Assembly (NCBI RefSeq): GCF_019753765.1
Contig: NZ_JAIJZW010000001.1
Coordinates: 539,127 to 603,126 of the forward strand
Length of the DNA stretch: 64,000 bases
Reading direction: 5' to 3'
Source: Microbacterium marinilacus
Lineage (GTDB): Bacteria > Actinomycetota > Actinomycetes > Actinomycetales > Microbacteriaceae
The notes beneath the pieces are model-generated. The model was not told the DNA's origin. It did not search any database and saw nothing but the letters and a program-made list of their open reading frames with translations. A program made the translations under genes and the position numbers. This document shows positions 44,966 through 54,988 of the stretch, piece by piece (within the stretch, counting starts at the first letter, position 1; each line of letters begins with the position of its first letter).

Positions 44966-46375
44966 TCAGCCGGCGTGCGTCATGGAGAGGAGATCGAGCT
45001 TCTCGTCCAGCTGCGCCTCGGTGAGGTCGCCACGCTCGACATAGCCGAGGTCGATGACCGCCTCACGCACCGTGATGCCCTTGGCGACCGCGTGCTTGGC
45101 GATCTTCGCGGCGGCCTCGTAGCCGATCAGCTTGTTGAGCGGCGTCACGATCGACGGGCTCATGCCCGCGAACGCGGCGGCGCGCTCCACGTTCGCCTCC
45201 AGGCCCGCGACGGTCTTGTCGGCGAGCACGCGCGAGGCGTTCGCGAGCAGCCGGATCGACTCGAGCAGGGCCGTTCCCATCACGGGGATGGCGACGTTGA
45301 GCTCGAACGAGCCCGAGGCGCCGGCCCACGCGACGGTGGCGTCGTTGCCGATCACGCGCGCCGCGACCATCAGGACGGCCTCCGGCACGACCGGGTTGAC
45401 CTTGCCCGGCATGATCGACGAGCCGGGCTGCAGGTCCGGGATGTGCAGCTCGCCGAGACCGGTGTTCGGACCCGACCCCATCCAGCGCAGGTCGTTGTTG
45501 ATCTTGGTGAGCGACACGGCGATCGTGCGCAGCGCGCCCGACGCCTCGACGAGCCCGTCGCGGTTGGCCTGCGCCTCGAAGTGGTCCACGGCCTCGGTGA
45601 TCGGCAGGCCGGTCTCGGCGGCGAGCAGCTCGATGACCTTCTGCGGGAAGCCGAGCGGGGTGTTGATGCCGGTTCCCACGGCCGTGCCGCCGAGCGGCAC
45701 CTCGGCGACGCGGGGGAGCGCCGCCCGGACGCGCTCGATGCCGAGGCGCATCTGACGGGCGTAGCCGCCGAACTCCTGGCCGAGCGTGACAGGGGTGGCG
45801 TCCATCAGGTGGGTGCGGCCCGACTTGACGGCGTCCTTCCACAGCTCGGCCTTCGTCTCGAACGCCTGGGCCAGATGGTCGAGGGCCGGGACGAGGTCCT
45901 CGATGAGCGCCTGCGTCACGGCGACGTGCACCGAGGTCGGGAACACGTCGTTGGACGACTGCGAGGCGTTGACGTGGTCGTTCGGGTGCACGTCCGCGGG
46001 GGACTCCGTGGCGCCGAGCTTCTGCGTCGCGAGGGTGGCGAGCACCTCGTTCATGTTCATGTTCGACGACGTGCCCGAGCCGGTCTGGTAGGTGTCCACC
46101 GGGAAGTGCGTGTCGTACTCGCCGGTGATCACGTCGTCGGCGGCCGCGGCGATGGCGTCGGCGATGGCGCCGTCGAGCGTGCCGAGGTGCTTGTTGGCGA
46201 GGGCAGCGGCCTTCTTGATGCGGGCCAGCGCCGCGATCTGCGTGGACTCGAGGCCCTTGCCGGAGATGGGGAAGTTCTCGACGGCGCGCTGCGTCTGCGC
46301 GCGGTACAGCGCGCTCGCGGGCACGCGCACCTCGCCCATCGTGTCGTGCTCGATGCGGTACTCGATCTCGGTCAC
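44966..46375 (-). CDS. fumC: Fumarate hydratase class II
   Basis: FumC interconverts fumarate and malate in the TCA cycle. The 469-residue protein has the superfamily signature [12 protein letters not shown], the catalytic loop, plus [34 protein letters not shown] and [17 protein letters not shown] at 46375 follows GGAGG by eight bases and starts the conserved [27 protein letters not shown]. It is last in the minus-strand run that starts at xseA, with a 35-base gap to the carbonic anhydrase gene. Confidence 0.97.
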   Translation of the reverse strand: MTEIEYRIEHDTMGEVRVPASALYRAQTQRAVENFPISGKGLESTQIAALARIKKAAALANKHLGTLDGAIADAIAAAADDVITGEYDTHFPVDTYQTGSGTSSNMNMNEVLATLATQKLGATESPADVHPNDHVNASQSSNDVFPTSVHVAVTQALIEDLVPALDHLAQAFETKAELWKDAVKSGRTHLMDATPVTLGQEFGGYARQMRLGIERVRAALPRVAEVPLGGTAVGTGINTPLGFPQKVIELLAAETGLPITEAVDHFEAQANRDGLVEASGALRTIAVSLTKINNDLRWMGSGPNTGLGELHIPDLQPGSSIMPGKVNPVVPEAVLMVAARVIGNDATVAWAGASGSFELNVAIPVMGTALLESIRLLANASRVLADKTVAGLEANVERAAAFAGMSPSIVTPLNKLIGYEAAAKIAKHAVAKGITVREAVIDLGYVERGDLTEAQLDEKLDLLSMTHAG

Positions 46376-46410
46376 TTCGTTGTCCTCCGGGTTGGGATCG
46401 GGGCTATGGG

Positions 46411-47064
46411 TCAGGCGGCGTCGTTCTCGGTGCCGAGGATGACGTCGGGCACGACGGAGCCCTCGGCCAGGCGGTAGTTGGCGCCGACGATCGCCAGGCG
46501 CCGCTCGGCGATGGCCGTGCTGATGAGCTCGGAGCGCTGGAGCAGGGCCGTGACGGTGTCGCGCAGGTGCTCGCGTCCGACCAGCTCGGCGTCCACGGTC
46601 TCCGGGGTGACGCCGTCGGCGGCGCCGCCGCGCAGCACGCGCCGCACCGCGGGCACGATCGGCGCGATGAGGCGCCAGATCGACGGCGGCAGGACCGGCG
46701 CGTCGGCATGGGTGCTCTCGATCGCGGCGCGCACGGCCCCGCACTCGTCGTGCCCGAGCACGACGATCAGCGGCACCTTGAGCACCTCGACCGCGTACTC
46801 GAGGCTGCCGACGATCGAGTCGCCGGCGACCTGGCCGGCGTTGCGCACGACGAACAGGTCTCCGAGGCCCATGTCGAAGATGATCTCGGCGGAGAGCCGC
46901 GAGTCGGAGCAGCCGAACAGCGCCGCGCGCGGGGTCTGCGCCGCCGCGACCTCGTTGCGGCGCTCGACGTCCTGGTGGGGATGCTCGGGCGAGCCGGCGA
47001 CGAAGCGGGCGTTGCCCGCCATCATCTCGGCCCAGGCCTCGCTCGGCGTCACGTCCCTCGTCAT
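46411..47064 (-). CDS. Beta-class carbonic anhydrase
   Basis: This zinc enzyme interconverts CO2 and bicarbonate. The 217-residue protein has the zinc ligands in FGCSDSR (C52, with D54 and R56) and LGHDECGAV (H and C, about 106-109), plus VVRNAGQ and [20 protein letters not shown]. This matches the beta class that includes actinobacterial mtCA-type enzymes. Its ATG overlaps the DUF4245 stop as ATGA. It sits upstream of fumC in a common actinobacterial arrangement. Confidence 0.95.
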   Translation of the reverse strand: MTRDVTPSEAWAEMMAGNARFVAGSPEHPHQDVERRNEVAAAQTPRAALFGCSDSRLSAEIIFDMGLGDLFVVRNAGQVAGDSIVGSLEYAVEVLKVPLIVVLGHDECGAVRAAIESTHADAPVLPPSIWRLIAPIVPAVRRVLRGGAADGVTPETVDAELVGREHLRDTVTALLQRSELISTAIAERRLAIVGANYRLAEGSVVPDVILGTENDAA

Positions 47065-47717
47065 CCCTGCTCCTCCGTCAGCGCACGCACCTGCGGCGCG
47101 ATCATCTCGGCGACCTCGGCGGTCTTCTCGGCGCTCGACGTCCCGTACAGCAGGATGTGGTCCGAGCCGGCCTGCGTGCCGAGCGCGTACGTCACGTTCG
47201 CGTTGGTGCGGGGGTCGACCTCGTACTCCTGCCATTCGACGCCGTCGACCACGACCTCGCCCGACGGGGCGGTGCCGCCCAGCTGCTGCGACGCCCACGT
47301 CTCGTCGGCGTCGAACCCCTGCACGAAGCGCAGGAAGCTGTCGTCGCCGGGCACGTAGAGGATCTCCCATGCGGCCGGCGAGCCCGGCACCACCTTGGCG
47401 GCGTTGACGAACCAGCCGTTGCCCTCGCGGCCCGTCGGCTCCGGCACGTCCGGCACGATCACCGTGCGGTCGTACGACTCCGCCGCGAGCTCGGCCGCGG
47501 GCTTCGGGTCGACGCTCTGCTCTGCGGCGGGGCCGCCGCGCGGCACGGCGAGGAAGATGACGGCGACCACCACCACGGTCGCGAGCAGAGCGATGATCAG
47601 GCTGCGGAAGCTCTGGCTCTCTCGGTAGGCCTTCGAGTTCGCCGCCTTGCGGGCCGCGGTCTCCTCCGGCGTCTCCGGCCGGCCGAGCTCGGCGACGATG
47701 CGGGGCTCGCGCGCCAT
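47061..47717 (-). CDS. DUF4245 domain-containing membrane-anchored protein
   Basis: The 218-residue protein has a basic N-terminus with [19 protein letters not shown], one membrane span (about residues 48-65) and an extracytoplasmic beta domain with [34 protein letters not shown] and [19 protein letters not shown], as in DUF4245. The family is almost always between xseB and a carbonic-anhydrase or glpX gene in actinobacteria, but its function is unknown. ATG at 47717 overlaps the xseB stop by one base (TGATG). Confidence 0.9.
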   Translation of the reverse strand: MAREPRIVAELGRPETPEETAARKAANSKAYRESQSFRSLIIALLATVVVVAVIFLAVPRGGPAAEQSVDPKPAAELAAESYDRTVIVPDVPEPTGREGNGWFVNAAKVVPGSPAAWEILYVPGDDSFLRFVQGFDADETWASQQLGGTAPSGEVVVDGVEWQEYEVDPRTNANVTYALGTQAGSDHILLYGTSSAEKTAEVAEMIAPQVRALTEEQG

Positions 47718-47983
47718 CAGTCGTCGTCCCCGGTCTCCGCCTGGGCCTGCTCGAGCCGGCGCTTCGCTCCGAGCAGCCACTCGTCGCAGCGTGCCGCCAG
47801 CGCCTCGCCACGCTCCCAGAGCGCGAGCGAGTGCTCGAGCGTCGGTGCGCCCTGCTCGAGCTCGGAGACGACGCGGACCAGCTCGTCGCGTGCCTCCTCG
47901 AACGAGAGGGAGGCGACGTCGGCCGGCGCCGGCGCTGCAGGCGCCGAGGAGGAAAGGTCGGGCTCCGGGGTCACGGCTCCCAT
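47717..47983 (-). CDS. xseB: Exodeoxyribonuclease VII small subunit
   Basis: XseB forms exonuclease VII with XseA, degrading single-stranded DNA to oligonucleotides. The 88-residue helical protein has the core [40 protein letters not shown], with LExGxxxLExSLxLWERGxxL diagnostic. A proline/alanine-rich lead precedes it. It begins one base after the xseA stop. Confidence 0.95.
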   Translation of the reverse strand: MGAVTPEPDLSSSAPAAPAPADVASLSFEEARDELVRVVSELEQGAPTLEHSLALWERGEALAARCDEWLLGAKRRLEQAQAETGDDD

Positions 47984-47984
47984 C

Positions 47985-49304
47985 CTACTTTCCGGGCTCC
48001 GACGTCTCCGACGCCCCGGCGGGGTGCCCGCCCGCCTCGGCGAGCTCGCCCGTGGACGTGGCGCCGATCGAGCCGCGATCCAGCGTCACCACGAGGCGCG
48101 TGCCCTCCGGGGCCTGGGCAGCGTCGCGCAGGATGACGCCTCCGTCCGCGTGCGCGATCGCGTAGCCGCGCGCCAGGGTCGCCGCCGGCGAGAGCGCGCG
48201 CAACGAGGCCCGCAGCTCCGCCGCCCGCAGCCGGCCCTGGTCGATGCGACGCTCGACCAGGTCGCGGCCGCGCGAGACGAGCTGCCACACGTCCTGCGTG
48301 CGCGAGCGGACCATGTGCTCGGGCGAGCGCAGCACCGGGCGCGAGCGCAGCTGCTCGAGCTGCGCGATGTCGTGGGAGATCCGTTGCGTGAGGCGCGTGG
48401 TCAGGCGCGATCGGAGCTGCGCCACGATCGCGCGTTGCTCGCCCACGTCGGGCACGACCCGCTTGGCGGCGTCCGTGGGAGTGGACGCGCGCAGGTCGGC
48501 GACGTCGTCGAGCAGCGGATGGTCGTTCTCGTGCCCGATGGCGCTGACGACGGGCGTCTGCGCCGCGGCGACCGCACGCAGCAGACGCTCGTCGCTGAAG
48601 CCCAGGAGGGTCTGCGGGTCGCCGCCGCCGCGGGCGATGACGATCACGTCGACCTCCGGGTCGGCGTCGAGCCGCTGCAGCGCGGCGAGGGTCTCGGGCA
48701 CGCAGCGGTCTCCCTGCACGGCCGCGTGCACGGTGCGGAAGCGCACCTGCGGCCAGCGCAGCTCGGCGTTGCGGTGCACGTCCTTCTCGGCGTCGCTGCG
48801 CTCGCCCGTGATGAGGCCGATGCAGTGCGGCAGGAACGGCAGCGGCCTCTTGCGGGCCGCGTCGAACAGGCCCTCGGCCCGCAGCTGGGCGCGCAGCCGC
48901 TCCAGGCGCTCGAGCTGCTCGCCGAGGCCGACGTGCTTCATCGCCGAGACCTGGAAGGAGAAGTCGCCGCCGCGGACGTAGTAGTCGGCCTTCACGCAGG
49001 CGACCACGTGGTCGCCGACCTTCAGATCGGCGGGGATGCGCCCCCGGGCGCTCGACCAGATGCGGATCGAGATCTGCGCGTCGCCCTGCAGGTCCTTCAG
49101 GCGCGCGTAGACGGCGCCGGCCCGCACGTTCCAGGACGTGATCTCGCCCTCGACCCAGACGGATCCCCACCGCTCGATGAAGCCCTTGATGGTCTGGTTG
49201 AGGCGGCCGATCGACGTCGGCGCGTCGGCGCGGGAGTCGCGCGGCGAGACACTGTCCGGGGGCGGTGCCTGGCCGGGCACCTCGGCCGGCTGGAACGTCG
49301 TCAT
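47985..49304 (-). CDS. xseA: Exodeoxyribonuclease VII large subunit
   Basis: The 439-residue catalytic subunit has an N-terminal OB-fold (about residues 35-120, [24 protein letters not shown]) and the nuclease domain with [65 protein letters not shown], a long coiled coil and the C-terminal LARGYAI tail. ATG at 49304 follows GGAGGTGG. It is divergent from ispH and heads the xse-DUF4245-carbonic anhydrase run. Confidence 0.96.
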   Translation of the reverse strand: MTTFQPAEVPGQAPPPDSVSPRDSRADAPTSIGRLNQTIKGFIERWGSVWVEGEITSWNVRAGAVYARLKDLQGDAQISIRIWSSARGRIPADLKVGDHVVACVKADYYVRGGDFSFQVSAMKHVGLGEQLERLERLRAQLRAEGLFDAARKRPLPFLPHCIGLITGERSDAEKDVHRNAELRWPQVRFRTVHAAVQGDRCVPETLAALQRLDADPEVDVIVIARGGGDPQTLLGFSDERLLRAVAAAQTPVVSAIGHENDHPLLDDVADLRASTPTDAAKRVVPDVGEQRAIVAQLRSRLTTRLTQRISHDIAQLEQLRSRPVLRSPEHMVRSRTQDVWQLVSRGRDLVERRIDQGRLRAAELRASLRALSPAATLARGYAIAHADGGVILRDAAQAPEGTRLVVTLDRGSIGATSTGELAEAGGHPAGASETSEPGK

Positions 49305-49369
49305 GCCACCTCCGGTCTCGTGTGCGTTGCGGTCCGGTCGCGCTCGGGCCTCGTACAGGGGGCCGACCG

Positions 49370-49381
49370 TAGAATCGAGAT
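49370..49381 (+). promoter_or_regulatory. Leaderless promoter of ispH
   Basis: TAGAAT (49370-49375), six bases, GTG at 49382, with no ribosome site. The divergent xseA start is 66 bases away. Confidence 0.6.
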
Positions 49382-50458
49382 GTGAGCGCAACCGCCATCT
49401 CGCTGCCCGTCCCGGCCGTTCCGGCACGCCGTCTGCCGGCGCGGACCGAGCCGCTTCAGGATATCCCGGTGCCCGGACACAAGCGGGTGCTGCTGGCGGC
49501 GCCGCGCGGGTACTGCGCGGGCGTCGACCGCGCCGTCGTCGCCGTCGAGAAGGCGCTGGAGCGCTACGGGGCGCCGGTGTACGTGCGCAAGCAGATCGTG
49601 CACAACATCCACGTGGTCACCGAGCTCGAGGCGCAGGGCGCGATCTTCGTCGAGGAGGTCGACGAGGTCCCCTCCGGCGCGCACGTCGTGTTCAGCGCGC
49701 ACGGCGTCTCGCCCGCGGTGGTGAACGCCGCCTCCGACCGCGGGCTGCAGGCGATCGACGCGACCTGCCCGCTGGTGACCAAGGTGCACCGCGAGGCCGT
49801 GCGCTTCGCCCGCGACGACTACCAGATCCTGCTGATCGGCCACGACGGGCACGAGGAGGTCGAGGGCACGGCGGGCGAGGCGCCCGATCATGTGACGATC
49901 GTGAACTCGCCCGAGGAGGCCGACAGGGTCGAGGTCGCCGACCCGAACAAGGTCGTGTGGCTGTCGCAGACCACGCTGTCCGTCGACGAGACGATGGAGA
50001 CCGTGCGTCGCCTTCGCACGCGCTTCCCGCAGCTGCAGGACCCGCCCTCCGATGACATCTGCTACGCCACGCAGAACCGGCAGGTCGCGATCAAAAAGGT
50101 CGCCAAGGGCGCGGACCTCGTGATCGTCGTCGGCTCCGCGAACTCGTCCAACAGCGTGCGCCTCGTCGAGGTCGCGCTCGAGCACGGCGCCAAGTCCGCC
50201 TACCGCGTCGACTACGCGGACGAGGTGCGCCAGGAGTGGCTGGAGGGCGTCGAGACCGTGGGCGTCACGAGCGGCGCCTCCGTGCCCGAGGTGCTCGTGC
50301 AGGAGGTCCTGAACGATCTCGCCGGCGCCGGCTACCGTGACGTCGAGCAGGTCCGCACGGCCGAGGAGGACCTGATGTTCTCCCTGCCCAAGGAGCTGCG
50401 TCAGGACGCCGCCGGGCGTCGCGACGAGCGGGCGCTCGGAGGACGGGGCAGGGCATGA
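49382..50458 (+). CDS. ispH: 4-hydroxy-3-methylbut-2-enyl diphosphate reductase
   Basis: IspH is the last enzyme of the MEP isoprenoid pathway, a 4Fe-4S protein that makes IPP and DMAPP. The 358-residue protein has the three cluster cysteines in [13 protein letters not shown] (C45), [11 protein letters not shown] and [11 protein letters not shown], and the conserved HxxxxE-type elements VFSAHGVSP and HDGHEEVEG. About 30 N-terminal residues precede the conserved core, as in other actinobacteria. It overlaps the next gene by four bases. Confidence 0.97.
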   Translation: MSATAISLPVPAVPARRLPARTEPLQDIPVPGHKRVLLAAPRGYCAGVDRAVVAVEKALERYGAPVYVRKQIVHNIHVVTELEAQGAIFVEEVDEVPSGAHVVFSAHGVSPAVVNAASDRGLQAIDATCPLVTKVHREAVRFARDDYQILLIGHDGHEEVEGTAGEAPDHVTIVNSPEEADRVEVADPNKVVWLSQTTLSVDETMETVRRLRTRFPQLQDPPSDDICYATQNRQVAIKKVAKGADLVIVVGSANSSNSVRLVEVALEHGAKSAYRVDYADEVRQEWLEGVETVGVTSGASVPEVLVQEVLNDLAGAGYRDVEQVRTAEEDLMFSLPKELRQDAAGRRDERALGGRGRA

Positions 50459-51006
50459 GCGACGCGGCGTCGCCTGCGGGGGAGCAGCGTCCCCGTCCGC
50501 AGTACGGCGAGTACGCGACGCCCGATGAGCAGCGGGCGCGCATCCGCCAGCCGCTGCCCGAGCCCGTGCCTCCGGTGGCGCCGGCGCCCGCCGCTCCGCC
50601 CACGACCGGCCGCCCCGGCCGACAGGCGGGCGCGGTCGCGCCCGGGCGCCTGTTCGACCGCGCCGCGGCGGTCGCGCTGCTCGTCTACGGCCTGCTCAGC
50701 CTGACGAGCGCCATCCCCGCGCTGCTCGATCCCACCCCGCTGCTCGCGGCGATGGGGCTCGACGCGGGCGATCTCGGCGTGACCACGACCGGGGGCTGGG
50801 GGATCGCGTCGGCCGTGCTGCTCGTCGGGGGATGGCTGCTGACCGCGTGGCTCACCTGGCTCGCGCACCGTCGCGGATGGATCGTCTTCTGGATCCCGCT
50901 GGCAGGCGGCATCGTCTTCAACGGCCTCGCGGGCGTGCTGGTCGCGGTGGGACTGCTCGGAGACCCGGGCGTCTTCGACGCGATCCTGCGTCAGAACGGC
51001 GGCTGA
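50455..51006 (+). CDS. Membrane protein, DUF6264-like
   Basis: The 183-residue product has a proline-rich N-terminus containing [15 protein letters not shown], a sequence that recalls the Microbacteriaceae family DUF6264, then about three or four membrane spans ([72 protein letters not shown]). The family name is from memory and not certain. It is coupled to ispH by an ATGA overlap. Function unknown. Confidence 0.8.
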   Translation: MSDAASPAGEQRPRPQYGEYATPDEQRARIRQPLPEPVPPVAPAPAAPPTTGRPGRQAGAVAPGRLFDRAAAVALLVYGLLSLTSAIPALLDPTPLLAAMGLDAGDLGVTTTGGWGIASAVLLVGGWLLTAWLTWLAHRRGWIVFWIPLAGGIVFNGLAGVLVAVGLLGDPGVFDAILRQNGG

Positions 51007-51113
51007 GTCCCTCCGGGAGCGCGCGGCGTCCGGATGTCCGCGCACGGCGACTGGGCGCCTGGCGGTGAGTCGTCCCGTCCGAACCGCTCCCACTCTGTGA
51101 GACTGGGTGTCGC

Positions 51114-52058
51114 ATGAGTCCCTTCAGCAGTCGTCGCCGGCAGCGCCTGGCGCGCTTCCTCTCGTTCGTCGTGCTGGCGGTCGTGCTCGGCGCCGGCATC
51201 GCGACGTTCGCGAACTCCGCGGTCGGCTCCCGGGACACGGAGCAGGCGGCGGGAGGCGGCGGGGCGGGCGCCGCTCTTGCGCTCGAGTCCTCCGACATCC
51301 CGTGGCCCGCCGAGGGCGGTGCGGCGATCGCGGTCGGCGACGGCGACGTCCTGACCCACGCCGACGACCCGCACGCGATGGCGAGCATCACCAAGCTGCT
51401 CACCGCGCTCATGGTGCTCGAGGAGAAGCCGCTCGCGGTGGGCGAGGCCGGGCCGGACTATCGCTTCGTCGAGCGGTGGAACGACTCGTACGAGGAGTAC
51501 CTGGCCCGCGACGAGTCGGCGCTGCCGGTGCCTGTCGGCGGTGTGCTCACGCAGCATCAGCTGCTGCAGGGGATGCTGCTGGGCTCTGCCTGCAACTACG
51601 CCGACATCCTGGTCGCGGACGTCTGGGGCGACGACGCCGCCTACGCGCGGGCGGCCGAGGCCTACCTCGCCGAGAAGGGCCTGACCGGGATCGAGGTCGT
51701 CGAGCCGACCGGGATCGACCCCGGCAACACCGCGACCCCGTCGGCCCTCATCGAGCTCGGCAGGCTGGCGATGGCGAACCCCGTCGTCGCGGAGATCGTC
51801 GCGACGTCGGAGGTCGAGCTGCCGGGGGCGGGGCTCGTGGAGAACACGAACGACCTGCTGGCGGACCCGGGGGTGGTGGGCATCAAGACCGGCACACTCG
51901 ACGGCAGCAACCTGCTCTCGGCGAAGGACGTCGCGGTCGCCGGGGGCGTCGTGCGGGTCTACGTCGTCGTGCTCGCGCAGGAGGACGACGACGCCCGGTT
52001 CACCGAGTCGCGCGCCCTCTACGCGGCGGTCGAGGAGAGCCTGACCGCGGAGCGCTGA
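51114..52058 (+). CDS. D-alanyl-D-alanine carboxypeptidase (PBP5/DacC-like)
   Basis: The 314-residue protein has a signal anchor (about residues 15-33), a short alanine/glycine linker and the serine peptidase fold. The catalytic SxxK is SITK (S91, K94) and the KTG box is IKTGT (K258-G260). The usual SxN is seen as SACNYAD (S158-N161), so the Asn is one place later than expected; SxxN may align with a shifted loop. It trims cell-wall pentapeptides outside the membrane. A truncated C-terminus lacks the amphipathic helix of PBP5. Confidence 0.9.
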   Translation: MSPFSSRRRQRLARFLSFVVLAVVLGAGIATFANSAVGSRDTEQAAGGGGAGAALALESSDIPWPAEGGAAIAVGDGDVLTHADDPHAMASITKLLTALMVLEEKPLAVGEAGPDYRFVERWNDSYEEYLARDESALPVPVGGVLTQHQLLQGMLLGSACNYADILVADVWGDDAAYARAAEAYLAEKGLTGIEVVEPTGIDPGNTATPSALIELGRLAMANPVVAEIVATSEVELPGAGLVENTNDLLADPGVVGIKTGTLDGSNLLSAKDVAVAGGVVRVYVVVLAQEDDDARFTESRALYAAVEESLTAER

Positions 52059-52121
52059 GCGTCCGGCGCGGTGCCGCATGTGCGCGCCGGCCGGCCGTCG
52101 GGCGAGGGAGGGCAGAGGTGA

Positions 52122-52134
52122 TAGATTCGCATCC
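52122..52134 (+). promoter_or_regulatory. Leaderless promoter of the FecBCD-like operon
   Basis: TAGATT (52122-52127), seven bases, GTG at 52135. The transcript would start at the start codon and run directly into the Fur-type box. Confidence 0.5.
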
Positions 52135-53163
52135 GTGCAAATGAGAATGAGAATCATTAGTGTCGGAGGTGCGCTCGCCGTCGGAGCCCTCGTGGCGGGC
52201 TGTGCGCCCGCGGCGGACGCTCACGGGGACACGGCGGCGACGGCATCCGGCTATCCGCTCGAGTACGACAACTGCGGGGAGACCGTCGAGGTGCCGCAGG
52301 CCCCGCAGCGGGTCGTGTCGCTGAACCAGTCGGCCACCGAGCTGCTGATCCGCCTGGGAGCGGCAGACCGCATCGCGGGCACCGCGTACCAGACCGACCC
52401 GGTGCCCGACGACATCCGCAGCGAGTACGAGGCCATCCCGCTGCTGAGCGACGGCATCCTCACGCACGAGGGGCTGCTCGAGGCGCAGCCCGACTTCGTC
52501 TACTCGTCCTACGCGTCCTTCCTCACCGCCGACAACGCGGGGGAGCGGTCCGAGCTGCACGAGCTCGGCGTCCCGACGTACCTCACCGAGTTCGACTGCA
52601 CCTACCACGCGTCCGTCGCCGACGCCTCCTTCGAGCTCCTGAACGACGAGATCCGCGACATCGCGCGCATCCTCGACGTCGTGCCGGCGGGCGACGAGCT
52701 CGTGGCGCAGCAGGAGCAGACCGTGCAGGACGGGCTCGAGATCGCCGAGGCGATCGACGGCGAGCCGTCCGTCGTCTGGTTCTACTCGACCGCAGCCTCC
52801 GCCGCGACGCCCTCCGTCGCCGGGCCGGGCGGCCTGCCGCAGCACGTCTCGGAGCTGCTGGGCGTGCGCAACCTCTTCGACGACGCGACGAACAAGTGGC
52901 CCGAGGTGAGCTGGGACGAGGTCGCGGCGCGGCAGCCGGACTACATCGTCCTGGCCGACCTCACCCGCGGATACCCCGGTGACACGGTGGAGGAGAAGGT
53001 CGATTTCCTCACGAGCGACCCGCTGATGTCGCAGCTCGAGGCGGTGCGCGAGGAGCGGTTCATCGTGGTGCCCGGCCAGTACATGGACCCGTCGATCAAC
53101 AGCGTCAAGGCGGTCCCGGCCGTCGCGCAGGGCATCGTCGACCTCCAGGAGGCCGGCCGATGA
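52135..53163 (+). CDS. ABC transporter substrate-binding lipoprotein, FecB/BtuF type (putative F420-0 or metallophore)
   Basis: The 342-residue protein has a lipoprotein signal with lipobox LVAGC (Cys23) and a helical-backbone binding fold: APQRVVSLNQSATELLIRLGAADRIAGTAYQTDP, then the C-terminal VSWDEVAARQPDYIVLAD. It matches, from memory, the actinobacterial cassette annotated as putative F420-0 transporter substrate-binding protein. That name rests on genome-context arguments. GTG at 52135 follows the -10 box by seven bases; the ATG at 52141 is an alternative. It is first in a four-gene overlapping operon. Confidence 0.85.
   Translation: MQMRMRIISVGGALAVGALVAGCAPAADAHGDTAATASGYPLEYDNCGETVEVPQAPQRVVSLNQSATELLIRLGAADRIAGTAYQTDPVPDDIRSEYEAIPLLSDGILTHEGLLEAQPDFVYSSYASFLTADNAGERSELHELGVPTYLTEFDCTYHASVADASFELLNDEIRDIARILDVVPAGDELVAQQEQTVQDGLEIAEAIDGEPSVVWFYSTAASAATPSVAGPGGLPQHVSELLGVRNLFDDATNKWPEVSWDEVAARQPDYIVLADLTRGYPGDTVEEKVDFLTSDPLMSQLEAVREERFIVVPGQYMDPSINSVKAVPAVAQGIVDLQEAGR
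52143..52161 (+). promoter_or_regulatory. Fur-family box across the first codons
   Basis: The 19-mer GAGAATGAGAATCATTAGT agrees with the classical Fur consensus GATAATGATAATCATTATC at 15 of 19 positions, and contains AATGA-gaa-TCATT with perfect 5-bp arms. It is the only long AT-rich stretch in the area and spells AGA, ATT and AGT codons that are rare in this genome, so the DNA sequence seems selected. It does not resemble a DtxR/IdeR box. A Fur or Zur-type regulator bound here would block leaderless transcription. Confidence 0.7.
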
Positions 53164-53918
53164 GCGTCTTCTCGTCGCTGGTGCGCCGGTGGGACGCCCA
53201 GCAGGCCGCCTACATCACGGATCGGGACGAGCGCTTCCAGGTGATGCTGGACGTCCTCGCCGCCGGCCCGGGCAAGGACGGCGCCCTCGTCGTGGTCGAC
53301 CTCGGCTGCGGACCGGGCAGCCTTGCGGCGCGCATCCTCGAGCGCTTTCCCGATGCCGTGGTCGTCGGGGTGGACTACGACCCGGTGCAGCTGCGGCTGG
53401 CGGCGATCGCCCTCGAGCCCTTCGGCGATCGCTTCATGCCGGTCGACGCGGACCTCGCGTCGCCCGGCTGGTCGTCGGCGCTGCCCGTCGAGCGGATCGA
53501 TGCCGCCGTCTCGTCCACGGCGCTGCACTGGCTGCCGCCGGCCGGGCTCGTCGCCGTGTACGCCGAGCTGGCGGGCCTCGTGAGGGAGGACGGCGTCGTG
53601 CTGGACGCCGATCACCTGCGGTTCGACGAGGCGACCCAGCCGTTGCTGAGCGCGCTGGCCGCGGGAGACGACGCGCGCACACAGGAGGCCGCGCGTGCGG
53701 CGGGCGTGCCGACGTGGGACGAGTGGTGGTACGAGGCGCTCACGGTGCCCGAGCTCGCCGCCCACGCGGACGAACGCGACCGGCGTTTCCGCGACCGGCC
53801 CGCCCCGCCCGACAGCCCGCTCGCCCTGCACCTGGAAGCGCTGCGCGCCGCCGGGTTCCGCGAGACGGGCACGGTCTGGCAGCTCTACGACGACTACGTC
53901 GTCCTCGCGCGACGATGA
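53160..53918 (+). CDS. Class I SAM-dependent methyltransferase in the ABC operon
   Basis: The 252-residue protein has motif I VVVDLGCGPGSLAARIL (about residues 45-60), the acidic motif II in VVGVDYDP, and SSTALHWLPPAGLVAVY near the third strand, the pattern of ubiE/trans-aconitate-type methyltransferases. Its target is unknown. It overlaps the lipoprotein stop and the permease start by four bases each, so it is translated with the transporter. It could modify the imported ligand in the cytosol. Confidence 0.9.
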   Translation: MSVFSSLVRRWDAQQAAYITDRDERFQVMLDVLAAGPGKDGALVVVDLGCGPGSLAARILERFPDAVVVGVDYDPVQLRLAAIALEPFGDRFMPVDADLASPGWSSALPVERIDAAVSSTALHWLPPAGLVAVYAELAGLVREDGVVLDADHLRFDEATQPLLSALAAGDDARTQEAARAAGVPTWDEWWYEALTVPELAAHADERDRRFRDRPAPPDSPLALHLEALRAAGFRETGTVWQLYDDYVVLARR

Positions 53919-54988
53919 CCGTCGCGACCGCCGTCGCCGCGGAGGCGGTGACCGCGCATCCTCGGCGGGCGAGGGGGCCGGCGGTGGCCGTGCTGGCCTC
54001 GGCGGGCCTCGTCGCGACGCTCGTCGCCGCGGTGCTCGTGGGAACGGCCGACATCGGGCCGCTGGACGTCGTCGGGATCGTCCTGCGGCACCTCGGGCTG
54101 GAGGCGCTGGCGCCGAGCCCGCCCGCCGCTCCGCTCGTCGACTCGCTCGTGTGGCAGTCGCGCGTGCCGCGCGTGCTGCTCGCGGGCGTGGTCGGAGCGG
54201 GCCTCGCGGTCTGCGGCGCGGTGCTGCAGTCGGTCACGCGCAACCCGCTGGCGGAGCCCTACCTGCTCGGTGTCTCGTCCGGCGCGTCCACCGGAGCCGT
54301 GGCGGTCCTGATCCTGGGGTGGGGGACGGGCGCCGTCGCGCTGTCGACCGGAGCCTTCGCAGGCGCCGTGCTCGCCTTCGGCATCGTCCTCGTGCTGATC
54401 GGCGGCGGGCGCGTCGCCAACCCCGCGCGCGTCGTGCTCACGGGCGTCCTGGTCTCGCAGTTCTTCTCCGCGGTGACCTCGCTGGTGCTCATGCTCGGGG
54501 GCGATGCCGACTCGACGCGCGGCTTCACGTTCTGGCTGCTGGGCTCGCTCGGCGGCGCGCGATGGCCGCAGACCCTGCTCGCGGCCGGGATCGTGCTCGC
54601 CGGCTGCGCGGTCTGCGCGGCGCTCGCCCCCGCCATGGACGCCTTCGAGCTCGGCTGGGACGCCGCGGCGGCGCTCGGCATCCGAGTGACGGCCGCGCGG
54701 ATCACTCTGATGACGGCCGCGGCACTGGTCACCGCCGCCGCCGTCGCGGCGTCCGGAGCGATCGGGTTCGTGGGGCTGCTCATCCCGCACGTCGTGCGGA
54801 TCCTCGCCGGGCCCGGGCATCGCCTGCTCATCCCGCTCTCTGCGCTGACCGGCGCGATCTTCCTCATCTGGGTGGACGCGTTCGCCCGCACGGCGTTCGC
54901 ACCGCACGAGCTCCCGGTCGGCGTGATCACCGCCCTGCTCGGGGCGCCGGCGTTCGCGATCGTCCTCCGAGGGGCGGCGGCGCGATGA
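53915..54988 (+). CDS. FecCD family ABC transporter permease
   Basis: The 357-residue permease has about nine or ten spans and the family pattern VPRVLLAGVVGAGLAVCGAVLQSVTRNPLAEPYLLGVSSGAS and GAIGFVGLLIPHVVRILAGPGHR, where GFVGLxxPHxxR is the coupling loop of siderophore, haem and cobalamin permeases. It overlaps both neighbours by four bases. It transports the ligand of the preceding lipoprotein. Confidence 0.94.
   Translation: MTVATAVAAEAVTAHPRRARGPAVAVLASAGLVATLVAAVLVGTADIGPLDVVGIVLRHLGLEALAPSPPAAPLVDSLVWQSRVPRVLLAGVVGAGLAVCGAVLQSVTRNPLAEPYLLGVSSGASTGAVAVLILGWGTGAVALSTGAFAGAVLAFGIVLVLIGGGRVANPARVVLTGVLVSQFFSAVTSLVLMLGGDADSTRGFTFWLLGSLGGARWPQTLLAAGIVLAGCAVCAALAPAMDAFELGWDAAAALGIRVTAARITLMTAAALVTAAAVAASGAIGFVGLLIPHVVRILAGPGHRLLIPLSALTGAIFLIWVDAFARTAFAPHELPVGVITALLGAPAFAIVLRGAAAR

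Noticed and set aside
52143..52161. DtxR/IdeR iron box
   Set aside because: The site lacks the TTAGGTTAGSCTAACCTAA pattern. It matches Fur-type hexamers (GAGAAT GAGAAT CATTAG) instead.
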